From: Lonicera japonica
Taxonomy: Eukaryota; Streptophyta; Magnoliopsida; Dipsacales; Caprifoliaceae
Reading direction: 5' to 3'
NCBI GenBank assembly: GCA_021464415.1
Contig: CM038468.1
Location: 34,584,969 to 34,648,968, forward strand
DNA: 64,000 bases
Each line of letters opens with the position of its first letter. Within the stretch, counting starts at the first letter, position 1. The notes under the pieces are model-generated. The model worked only from the letters and a program-made list of their open reading frames with translations. It searched no databases and was not told where the DNA came from. Shown piece by piece: positions 13,201 through 25,200 of the stretch. The translations under genes and the position numbers were made by a program.

Positions 13201-16200
13201 AATTCAAAATTCAATTGACAGTGCGGTGATTAGTTTGATTAATCATTATGAATTGGTTAAGGAATTGATGGATTACTTGGATTTCTTATATTCTAGGAAA
13301 GGGAATGTTTTTCGAATTTATGATGTTTGTAAAGCCTTTTATCGTGCAAAAAAACATGATATGTCACTTAAGAGCTACTTTATGGAATTTAAGAAGATGT
13401 ATAAGGAGCTTAATATGCTGTTACCGTATAGTCCCGATATCAAGGTGCAACAAAATCAATGGGAGCAGATGGCTGTCATGAGCTTTCTAGCTGGTCTTCC
13501 CCCTGAATTTGAAACTGCTAAAAATCAAGTTCTCTCCAGTACTGAGATATCTTCCCTACAAGATGTCTATAGTAGAGTACTTCGCACAGAAAGGACTTTA
13601 TCGACTCCGCCTGTCCCGTACAGTGGTGCATTTGTTAGCTAAAATAATGAGTATGAGACTGGGTGATCACATTACAAAAATGGTAGTAATGAAGGAGGAT
13701 TAAACGGTAATGAGACTCGGGCACAGGGTTTAGGGGGAGTTGTGTGTCATTATTGCCATACTCCTGGGCATCTAAAGAGAGATTGTAGAAAGCTCAAGTA
13801 TAGAACTCAAAAGACTCACTCCGCCCACATTGCATCCACGAATGATACATCGGAAAAGTCCATTCTTATCTCTGCAGATGAATTTACCAAATTTTCCCAG
13901 TACCAAGAATCTTTGAAAGCTTCATCTACTCCAATCACTTCTATCACTGCTATTGCTGATTCAGGTAAAACAAATACATGTCTCATTTCCTTGTCCTTCA
14001 AATGGGTTATTGACTCTAGGGCCACAGATCATATGACAGGTAATTCTAACCTCTTTTCTACTTTCCAACCACATAAATCCGTGTCTAACGTCACATTAAC
14101 AGATGGGTCATTATCTTATGTTCTTGGGTCTGGCACAGTAACCCCTACCCCTCTCATTCCTTTATCATATGTCTTACATTTACCTCAGTTGTCCTTTAAT
14201 TTAATTTCATTAAGCCAATTTACTCGCACTCTTAATTATTGTATCTCATTCTTCCTCGATCATTTCTTGTTTCAGGATCTTATGACGAAGAAGATTATTG
14301 GTAAAGGACACGATTCTGGAGGCCTCTACATTCTTGACACGCAGATACCTAAGTCCGTTGTTTGTGAGTCATGTCATTATGCCAAACATCATCGTCTTAG
14401 TTATAGTCCTAGAGTCATTAGAAGGCCAGGTTTCCTTTTGAATTAGTTCATTGTAATGTTTGGGGAAAAAAACAAAGGAAACCCTGAAGTTTGGGGGTAT
14501 TTGCAATATCGACCCCGAAATTTGAAACTTTGCAATCGTGCCTCCAAAGTAATTTTTCATTGCAAATTAGACCCTCCGTCTAACTCTCCCGTTAAAGCTA
14601 ACGGGAAGCTGACGTGGCACACAAACTTCCGGGTTTTTTTTTTTTTTTAAACTTCTCATTTTCTATTAAAATGTTCTATTAAAATGAGAAAATATGTAGG
14701 CAATGAAAACACATCAAAAAGGCAAAAAAAAAGTACTAAAATTTCTATTGCTTCGCAAAAATGACATAAAAAAAATACTGATAATTTTCTAACTAAAAAG
14801 GAAAAATAAGTTTTTTTTTTTTACTAAATCTACATGCTTCTAACTAACACAATCACTTAAAAAAATTTAAGTGTTTTTTAAAAGGGGTTCAAATTCATAG
14901 CTTCCTTGCATGTATTTATTTATTGTGTTATTTGAGAATTGTTTTATTAAGTTTTGAAATTCAAATTCCAAAAAATATCTATATTACTCATATTACATAT
15001 AAAAATATTAGATTTTTGTGGTCTGCTTATAAAAATATTGCATTAACGTATACATTATATTAATATAAAATGTATTCTTTATTTTTTGGAAGTATATTTA
15101 TACATAAAGAACACATTTTTAAAGTAAATCCAAAAAATAAAGAACACATTTTATAATATAAATGGATGTTCTCACCATTAAATGTATTATTATGTTTATT
15201 TTTTTTTTTTTTAAATAACTCTTAATATCAACGTGGGAGCGAAAAAAAAATTTGCGACAAAATCGTTTATAAGCACTCCACAAAAATTCAATATTTTTAT
15301 ATGTAATAAGAGTAATACAGATATTTTATGCAATTTGAATTTCAAAACCTAATAAAACAATTCTCAAATAATACAATAAATAAATACATGCAAGGAATCT
15401 ACGAATTTGAACCTTCTTTAAATAACACTTAATTTTTTTTAAGTGATTGCGTTAGTTAGAAGCACGTAGATTTAGTAAAAAAAAATAAAATTATTTTTCC
15501 TTTTTAGTTAAAAAATTAGTAGTATTTTTTTTACGTCATTTTTGCGAAGCAATAGAAATTTTAGGTACTTTTTTTTTGCCTTTTTGATGTGTTTTCATTG
15601 CCTACATATTTTCTCATTTTAATAGAACATTTTAATAGAAAATGAGAAGTTTTAAAAAAAAAATCCGGAAGTTTGGGTGCCACGTCAGCTTCCCGTTAGC
15701 TTTAACGGGAGAGTTAGACGGAGGGTCTAATTTGCAATGAAAAATTACTTTGGAGGCACAATTGCAAAGTTTCAAATTTCGGGGTCGAGATTGCAAATAC
15801 CCCCAAACTTTAGGGTTTTCTTTGTTTTTTTCCCTAATGTTTGGGGTTCATGTCCAGTTTTGTCTAAACCTGAATTTAAATATTTTGTTACTTTCGTTGA
15901 TGATTACTCTCGTGTAACTTGGTTATAGTTAATGCAAAGTCGTTCCGAGTTGTTTTCTCCTTTTTTTGTATTTTGTGCTGAAATTAAAACTCAATTTAAT
16001 GTTTCTGTTCACACACTACAAAGTGATAATGCCAAAGAATATTTGTCAACATCTTTTCAAAATTACATGATTCAGAATGGTATTCTTCATCAAACTTCGT
16101 GTGTTGATACTCCATCTCAAAATGGAGTAGCAGAGTGAAAAAATGGTCATCTGCTTGAAACTGCAAGGGCCCTATTATTCCAAATGAATGTTCCCAAATC

Positions 16201-19200
16201 TTTCTGGGCTGATGCAGTTTCAACAGCGTGTTTTTTGATCAATCACATGCCTTCATCTGTTCTTCATGGCGAGATACCTTATCATGTTTTATTTCCTTAT
16301 AAAGCATTATTTCCTATTGAACCTAGGATTTTTAGGAGTACTTGTTTTGTACGGGATGTTCGTCTGCATCTTACTAAATTAGATCCCAAATCTTTAAAAC
16401 GTATCTTCCTTGGTTAGACTTGCCTTCAGAAGGGATATCGATGCTATTGTCCTAGCCTCGACATGTATCTTGTGTTAAATAATGTTACCTTCTTGGAAAA
16501 CAAAACCATATTCTCCACCTTCTACTTCTGACAGTCAGGAGGAGGATGATAATTAGTTAATCTATACAATCTTGCCTTCTGAAGCTATCATTGAACCAAC
16601 TTCTGTCAAGCCTCCCATTCATCATGTCTACACCAGGCGACGTCTCTCTCTTGATTCGTGTCCTACACCAGCTCCTTCGTCATCAGACCCGGCTTCAAGT
16701 GATGATCTTCCTATTGCTTTACGCAAAGGTAAACGTCAATATACTTATCCTGTTTCATCTTGTGTCTCTTATAATCACTTGTCTCCTTCGTCTCGTTCGT
16801 TTATTGCCTCTCTTGATTCAATATCCATTCCCAAAACTGTTCATGAAGCCATATCTCATCCTGGTTGGCATAATGTAATGATTAAGGAGATGAATGCTTT
16901 AGACACCAATGGTACTTGGCTGATTTTCCTCCAAGGAAACAGGCTATTGGATGCAAATGGGTATTCACAGTTAAGGTCAATCCTGATCGGTCTGTTGCTC
17001 GGCTAAAAGCCCATCTTATTACTAAAGGATATGCTCAAACCTATGGTGTGGATTATTTTGATACCTTTTCTCCTGTTGCGAAATTGACATCTGTTCGGTT
17101 GTTTATCTCTCTGGGGCCACTCATAATTGGCCCTTATATCAATTAGATATAAAAAATGCATTCCTACATGGGGATCTTCAGGATGAGGTGTATATGGAGC
17201 AACCTCCAGGGTTTGTTGCTCAGGGGGAGTATGAGAAAGTTTGTCATCTTCAAAAGTCTCTATATGGCTTGAAACAGAGTCCTCGGGATAGGGTTTGGAA
17301 AGTTTAGCCAGGCTATTGAGCAATTTGGCATGGTGAAAAGCAATTCTGATCATTCAGTTTTCTACAAGCAATCTGAAGCTGGACTCATCTTACTGGTCGT
17401 GTATGTAGATGATATTGTCATTATTGGGAATGTCGCTACGGGAATTTGTTCTCTCAAATCCTTTCTTCACACTCAATTTCACACAAAAGACTTAGGAATA
17501 TTAAAGTATTTCTTAGGTGTCGAAGTCACGAGGAGTAAGAATGGTATATTTCTTTCCCAGAGGAAATATGTGCTGGACTTATTGGTTGAGACAGGAAAAT
17601 TAGGGGCAAAGCCATTAGTACTCTGATGATTCCGAATGTGCAACTTACGAAAGATGGTGAACCACATACGGATCCTGAGAAGTATAGAAGATTGGTTAGG
17701 AAGCTGAATTATCTCATAGTGACTCGTCCTGATATTGCATTCCCTATTAGTATTGTGAGTCAATTTATGTCAACTCCTACAGTTCATCATTAGGAAGCCT
17801 TAGAGAAAATTTTATGTTACTTGAAAGGTGCACCTGGTCGTGGTATTCTATATACAAACCATGGACACGCGCGTATCAAATGTTTCTCCCATGCAGATTG
17901 GGCAGGTTCAAAGGTGCATAGAAGGTCCACATCAGACGATTGTGTCTTTGTTGGAGGAAATTTGGTCTTATGGAAGAGTAAGAAGCAAAATATTGTGTCA
18001 CGATCAAGTGCAGAATCAGAGTATAGAGCCATGGCTCAGTCTGTGTGCGAAATAATGTGGATATATCAGCTCTTAACTGAAGTTGGCTTTAAAACTTCAG
18101 TACCAGCAAAATTATGGTGTGATAACCAAGCTACTCTCTATATTGAGTCTAATCCCGTATTTCATGAACGAACGAAACATATTGAAATTGATTGTCATTT
18201 CATTCGGGAGAAAATATAGGAAAGTTTGATTTCCACAGGATACGTGTAGACAGGAGAGCAATTGGGAGATCTTTTCACGAAGGCCCTAAACGGAGTTTGA
18301 GTTGATTATCTCTGTAGCAAGCTAGGCATAATTAATATCTATGCTCCAGCTTTAGGGGGAGTGTTATGAGTTGTAAATAGCTAGGCTAATTAAGAATGGA
18401 AAGGAGCTTAATTTTAGGGATTCTAATTGTGTAGAGCTTCCATAATTATGTGTATTCAATTGTGTATATAAGACTTGTGTATTCTCTCATTAGAAGAAAA
18501 GAAATATAATTTTCCTCTCTATATTTTGTACTCCTTACGTAACATTGGGAAACTCAACTACCTCACCGTGACACATCCTGACACAAACATTCACAATGAG
18601 TGTACCTAGCCAGTTTCTAAGTGCTCCGTGTGATAGTCATTGGGAGGTAGCTGCTCGTATTTTGAAATACATAAAAAAGGCACCAGGTAAAGGCTTTCTA
18701 TATGAAAGTAGAAGCCACACTGAGATTTTTGGCTATTCTTATGCTGATTAGGCAGGCTAATATGATAGACATTCAACCAGTGGGTATTGTATCCTCCTTG
18801 AAGGAAATCTAGTTTCATGGAAAAGCAAGAAACAATCAGTTGTTTCCTTGTCCACCGCTGAGGCAAAATATCGGGCCATGGCAAAAGCGACGTGTGAGCT
18901 CAAATGGATGAAACAATTACTCCAGGAGCTGAAGTTCACAAAGATTCAACAAATAAGGTTGATATGCAATAACCAAGCAGCTCTCCACATTGCATATAAA
19001 CCGGTCTTTCACGAAAGGACTAAACATATCGAGATTGATTGTCACTTTATTAAAGAAAAAATTCTTTCAGGGGAGATCGCTACTTCTTTTTTGATAAGAA
19101 AAAAAGCTTCATTAAAAAGAAAAATGAATGCAATCAGCACAATCAGAGAAGACAGTGGATGAGAAATCCAACTGAGCACCTATAATCTAACAAAAAACAA

Positions 19201-22200
19201 TAACAAAACAACAAGAAGCCTCCTACACTGTTAGGAAACAATAAGGGTCTAAACAAAATAGAAAATTATCCAAGGAATTAAAAATCTTAGCAGTTTTAGC
19301 CCATAGTCCCACAATGCAGCACACCATTGACCAAATGTCTTCCACTTTACTGAAACGATCTTCAAAAATTCTCCAATTCCTCTCAATCCATAAAAACCAC
19401 ACTATAACAAGAACAAAAAGCTTCCAAATATCCTTATGGACCCCCTTGCTACTAGCTACGTGAAATCGAGTGATCAACTAGTTGATATCTTTACTAAGTC
19501 TCTCGGTGGACCTCGAGTCAATTATATTTGTAACAAGCTTAGAGCATACAACTTGTTCACTCCTGCTTGAGAGGGAGTGTTAAGATTTGTATATATTTTA
19601 TTTATAGAATGTATATATTTAGGAGATAATTAGGAAATCCTTATTAGAAAGAAATGTCCTTATTTTTAGGATATTTCTCTTGTATATATTGAAATACTCC
19701 TTTTCTCAATAATCAATAATAATTTTTCTCACAATCTCTTGTATTCTCACAGTATTCAATAAAGAGATGAATTCATCACATTCTCTATCATTGAAGCTTC
19801 TAGAAAAGTTCAATCCCGAAGAATAATTAAAATGAGTATGACAAGACAAGACCGATTGAATGTACATATTACGATTGATAGATAGGCAATATAAACGAGG
19901 AAAGGACTATTTTAGAGGACAATTATCCACCCATAAGTCTTCCCAAAACCAAATTTTATCACCTTTTCCCACAATCCACTTGGTATTTCCCATAAAAGAA
20001 TCCCAACCTCTTGCTATGGACTTCCAAGGGGATCAAAAAAATGCATTGAAGTTGACATTCACATCCCATCTGTTAGCATGAATGCCATACTTACTAGCAA
20101 TAATAGAGTGCCAAAGTTAATCTTGTTCCTCCATAACCACTTACCAAGCAAAGCCGGATTTCTTTGAATCAAATATCCCACCCCTAAACCCCTGAATTTT
20201 TTGGCTTGTTGACTATATCCCATTTAACTAAATGATCTTTCTTACCCTCACCCTTACCCTCCCAAAAGAAATCCCTCATGCTTTTTTCTAAAGAAAGAGC
20301 CACCTTGGTCGGAAGTTTAAATATTGGAAGTATGTGGGAATACTATCTAGAATCGATTGGATCAAAACCAACCTACCACCCCTAAAAAGACAGCCTTTGT
20401 GCCATCCATCTAACCTTTTTGACACTTCTACAACCAGAGCCCAAAATTCAGAGCTATTAGGATTACCAGCTAGAGGCATACCTAAGTAACTCAACGGCCA
20501 CGACCCACCACACCCTAACTCATTGGTGACACTAGACAGCTTCTCAGAATCAATGTCATGTATTTTAAACACAAAGATAATAATAAACGCAAAGTACCAT
20601 TATCATGTATTTTAAAAATATAATAATCCACATACCTCAGCTACACTCTTCTCTCGACATGCCCCCTTCCATGTCATGAGGAACTTCCTAACAGCTTCGT
20701 CTGGAAGCGATACGTCAACTTCATTCTTCTTGCTAGAACCATCTTCCTTCTCATAGCCAATAGGAAAATTCATTTCCACCTTGTGTCTTTTAGATACATT
20801 GCTGGGATCACATTCATTGCCACTTATATTTTCAGAGTTCATCTCTCCCTTAAAAGGCTGAATAGGTTCATTGCATATTAGACTGCCACTAGCAGATGAA
20901 GGGCAAGGATCTGTTTCATGTGTCAACCCAATGTTAATCCTCTCTTCGGTTTCTGATCGCCTTGCTTTCCAGATATGAGAAATATGCATCCTACAAACAG
21001 AAAGTAGTTAATTCAGTAGATAAAAAGATATATGCTTACTTTCAGACAGTTGGTTTCCACGAGAAATAAAAAAGCAAATTGAAAGCCATCATGATAATGA
21101 GAATCATCGCATTTCCTTCCGTTTTATAAGGTAGCATAGCACAGGAACACAAGATTAAGCCCCAATAAATGATCGATGACTAAGTGGATATCCACACCAG
21201 ATTAAGGACTTTATGCAAGGCAAATTAAATACAAATTAACAACCTTAAAATGTCTAGAACTAAACTAGATAAATACCAATGGCATCACCATTCTTAAGAT
21301 AACAAATAGCACTCAAATATGCAACAACGAAAATGCTAACAGCATTGAACAAAATAAAGCTAAATTTCATTTTATTTCAAATTTCAGTTAAGCATGTACG
21401 TTTTATCTTTTAATACATATTTTAGTAGCAATATTTAGAAATAAGAGACTATTATCCACGTTTTTAAGATGAGTAAGAGTGGAGAAGAATGCAATGCTGG
21501 TAGTCTCTAACGTATAAGTAAGACTGAATAATACAAGGAGGGAAGGATAAAATATCAGTCCTATTTTGAAAGGTTAAGCAGGTATGTTTGCCAAAATATA
21601 TAATCAACCCTAACAAGATTTTTAAACCATCCCACGATCGTAAATAAGTACAAAGTATAACCAATGATAATGCATACTGACTAAATTAACATACTAAAAA
21701 CCAGTCCAGTCCTGTTCCATGTAAAACTGATCTGTATACCTCAAGATCTGCAGTTATAAACTCCAGCGCTAGGTTTGTGCAAAAACAGATGTCCTATGAT
21801 AGTTAAACTTCACCGGGAAAAATGAAGGTATTAACCACGCAATTCCTAATACATTATAAATGGTTAAATATGCATTGAGAAATGTGACACACATAAGAGC
21901 ACAATGATGGCAAAGAAAAAATTGAACCGTGGCACTCAATACATGTGCAATGTTAAACCTTGTAAACATGACATTATATGAACTTTTAATATCATGTGAT
22001 AAGAGTTGTTTGAGTGGTTGAGATGTATGTATTTATGTAGAAGGTTGTGGGTTCGAATCCATTGGAGTAGTATTTACGTTTATAAAGCAATGAAGGGTAT
22101 TTAGTATTTTCAAGTGCACACCAAAATGGAATAAAATATAAAACATAACCATCCGGGCCCGTCACATAAGACCCTAAAGCCTTGATATGTAACGCCTTTA

Positions 22201-25200
22201 ACTAAAAATTCGGTAGGAGAAGGGATGAAATACATACCCCAAGCTCTGAATACGTACAGTAAGTTTTTCCCTGCCTTCAACTGCTTTCTTCTTCGCAATA
22301 AAATCCAGAAAGTCATCAGGCTTGATATTCTTACCTTTGTGACGATAGATGAAGGTATTGAGGGAAGAAAGTATCTCTTCAGTTGTTATCCTGAACACTT
22401 CTGTCACATCAGAACTTACAGAAAAATAATGCACAACAAGTGGGTGTCGTACCAAAGGGCCCAATTCGAGCTCTTCAAACTGCCCAACCCCCTCATTCTG
22501 ACAAATAGCCACTTCCAAATCATACAACGAAGTGATTTTTTGAACCCCAACAAAGCAATGGATAAAAGCATTAATCTGAAAAAAAAATATCAAAAATTAT
22601 CTACAAAAAGAAACAAAAACAAAATTAAAGAGAATCTAGATAAAAGATAACACACTTATGGTTAGGAGAAGAGAAAGAGAGCAGACATAAGCAAGTAGAA
22701 ATATTTTTTTTTCTGATATTTCATGTTATTAGGAAAGAGCGGACTTCAACTCTTTGAAATATGCATGTTATGATATTTCAGGTTATTGCAAAAGGAATCA
22801 GCAGCACAAATTACTCCAGCCTTGTGATAGAGATTGCAATATGCTTATGCTCAAAAGTTCATATATGCTATTATCCTTACAAACGCTCAGTTAGAGCCTT
22901 TTTAAAATATATACGAGAAATCAAGTTCTACATCTCACAGGTTCAAGCCTCAGCAGCCGTAAAATTGACAGAGTAAAATACGCACTTAATTTACTCTGCC
23001 ACGTCAATATGTTTTTCCAAAATCTCTCAATAACCTCAAACATACTATTAAGTGTACTCTTTTCATTCCGCGTAACAATTTAAAACTAAGAGTCACGTAT
23101 TCTTTTGTGTGGTAAATAAATTTTGACGTATGCTTGATATTATCCTTGTAATCAAAGGCTCAATTGGAGGTTTTTTAAAATATACACAGGAAATCAAATT
23201 TTACTTCCTCATCGAGAGTTCACCAGATCCAATTTATATTTGCATTGGAGATGCGCTTAGTCTAGCCCAATCCTTGTGCCCTGGCCGCACTCTTTAATTA
23301 TTAAAGCTGTACAACTCAGCAATAAAAGAAAAAATGTATTATTAAAATAAACATTGAGAAGAGTCAACGGTTTGCATTTTTTCAGAAGCTGCCACCAATT
23401 CAATCAACTCTGTTTTAGTTTCTAAAATATTTTACAGTTAATTACCTTAATGGCTCATAAAATATTCGCACAATCTCATTTTGACCCTTGAACTAAAAAA
23501 ATCTCACTTTGGCGCTTAAATTAATTGTGGGTATCACTTTAGCCCTTCCATTCAATTTTTTGTTAAGTTGGGAAGATTTAAGGGTATTTTTGTCATTTTA
23601 CTTAGATTTAAAAAAAATAAAAATTTAATTGTATTTTTAAAAATAAAAATAAAAAAGGGAAAAAGGGAGAGAATTTTTGTCATTTTATTTAGATTTAAAA
23701 AAAAAATTAATTGTCTCTTTAAAAATAAAAATAAAAAAAAGGGAAAAAGGGAGAGCGTGGAGTGGCCATTAAGATCTTCATCTCCTTCCTTTATCTCACG
23801 GGACCCACACCATCACCCACTTCCATTTCTACTTTTTATAGTAATTATTTTTGGGTGATGTTATACACACCCCTCTTTTGTAGCCAGAACACCACAAATT
23901 TAAAATAAGGTGTTTTTTTATAAGGGCAACCAAAATATTAACCATTCGGTTTGTGGCTATAAATTAGGAGTTTGGTGCCCCCATAACATACAAGTTGCAA
24001 GTGCCGACTTAAATATCAACATTCGGTGGCATTTACAGTTTGAATTAAAATTCGGTAACCTTTTACCGAGATCAAATTTAGTAAATATTTTTAAAAATTG
24101 ACTAGACCAAAGATTGCCGAATTCAAGTCAGTGGAAGGTTACCGAATCGAATGTCGAAATTCGGTAACAAGACACCGCTCGGTACTTAAATTTGGGGTGT
24201 CACCGTACGGGTTGGTTGCCCAATACAAAACATCTAAGTGGTAGCATGTTGCCGACTTCAAGGTCAACATTCGGTGGCAATTCACCGGTTAGAAGTTAAA
24301 ATTCGTAACCTTTTGCCGAGATCAAATTCAGTGAAATATTTCAAAAATTGATCGGCCAAACTTTGTCGAATTTAAGTCGGTGGAAGGTTACCGATCGAAT
24401 GTCAAATTCGGTAACAGACACCGCTCGGTGCTTAAATTTGGGGTCACCATATGTTCCATGATCATTATTGCGGTGTTAAAGATACATTGGTGTTTTGGCT
24501 ACAAAATCGGGGTGCCTATAACATCACCCATTATTTTTTTATCTTTTCACAAAAATTAACTCTTTTTATTTTTTTATTTTGTGTTCTTATCAAACTGACT
24601 TGTAGTCTCAATTCAAACTCCGACTCCAGCAAGGAAAATAGTGATACTGCTTTTGGTGACGTGTTTCCATATTGTTTCTAAAATAGTCACCAGGCGGAAG
24701 GGGGTTCAATTGACACCCTTTTTGATCCTTAAATACGGACTAATTATTTTAAGGGATAAATGATTAACTTTTTCAGCAAAACATGATGGACATGATCTAA
24801 AAAATTGATGTTTATGGACATTTATGGGCGTTCAAATTTTAGACGTTTAGTCAACCCACTTCTCGGGTGTCTCTTTTGATGAAAATGATATAATCATTTT
24901 TACCAAACTTGATCAAAAAATTCCTCCATATACTCCTTCAAAATGATCGATAAAATTTGATAAAAGTAATTTACTAATCATGGAGAATTACACTCTCAAA
25001 GTGATTGATCCGCATTTACTCTTTGTCCTTTCTCTGCAAACCAAACATAAACTTCCATCGAAAAAAAGAGTGAAAAAAAACACACCTTTCCTTCTGTAAC
25101 AATAAGCCGGTGAAGAGAAGGCACTTGTTGCATCTGAACCCCTAACAACTCCCAGGAATCAACTTTAAGTATCAACAACGCCGCCTGAGAAACTTTCCAA

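Larger units (their letters stand above)
12407..18544 (+). mobile_element. Copia-B: Ty1/copia element nested in copia-A
   Basis: The 183-base LTRs at 12407-12589 and 18362-18544 start TGTTATGAGT and end GTAACA, with about nine mismatches by eye (~95%). A perfect 5-base duplication TTGGG lies at 12402-12406 and 18545-18549, and the copia-A frame resumes right after it (GKLNYLTVTHPD). The primer site is TGGTATTAG at 12590, and the polypurine tract is TTTAGGGGGAG at 18351. Order is gag, zinc knuckle, protease, integrase, RT, RNase H. A MULE interrupts it at 14463-15834. Without that insert it is about 4.76 kb, a normal copia size. Confidence 0.94.
9053..19751 (+). mobile_element. Copia-A: decayed Ty1/copia element carrying nested insertions
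   Basis: Two 174-base LTRs (9053-9226 and 19578-19751) begin TGTTAAGATTT and end TTCTCACA, with about ten mismatches by eye (~94% identity). Flanks are GTATA (9048-9052) and GTATT (19752-19756), a target duplication with one change. The internal region holds a protease motif, integrase, RT and RNase H in copia order, all with stops. A gag domain is absent. Copia-B (12407-18544) and a small LINE (19085-19447) are inserted in it. Without these inserts the element would be about 4.2 kb, consistent with a gag-less copia. Confidence 0.92.
8251..20581 (-). mobile_element. 5'-truncated L1-type LINE in NOV-A intron 3, split by copia-A
   Basis: AATAAACGCAAAGTACCAT is present at 8233-8251 and 20582-20600, a 19-base target duplication around the whole nest. 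The tail is the T run at 8252. The right part (20580-19757) encodes the end of the RT domain and downstream linker (CGGSWPLSYLGMPL, RLDGWHKGCLFRGGRL). The left part (9047-8259) encodes the zf-RVT C terminus (GGIPTKIKVFAW, SPSWCVLYRR, WLIWYERNQRMFED). The copia-A LTRs lie exactly between these parts. The LINE carries no endonuclease region, so it was truncated at insertion. Confidence 0.9.
22576..25085 (-). other. NOV-A intron 1
   Basis: A GT-AG intron of 2,510 bases. It contains a ~95-base direct repeat (about 22858-22950 and 23128-23225, both with AAAATATA and AAATCAA), an A-rich tandem duplication at 23580-23755, and a 677-base transposon. No coding exon is recognised inside it. Confidence 0.75.

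Noticed and set aside
22000..22100. tRNA gene
   Set aside because: A- and B-box-like sequences are present but I could not form acceptor, D and anticodon stems, so a SINE head is more likely.
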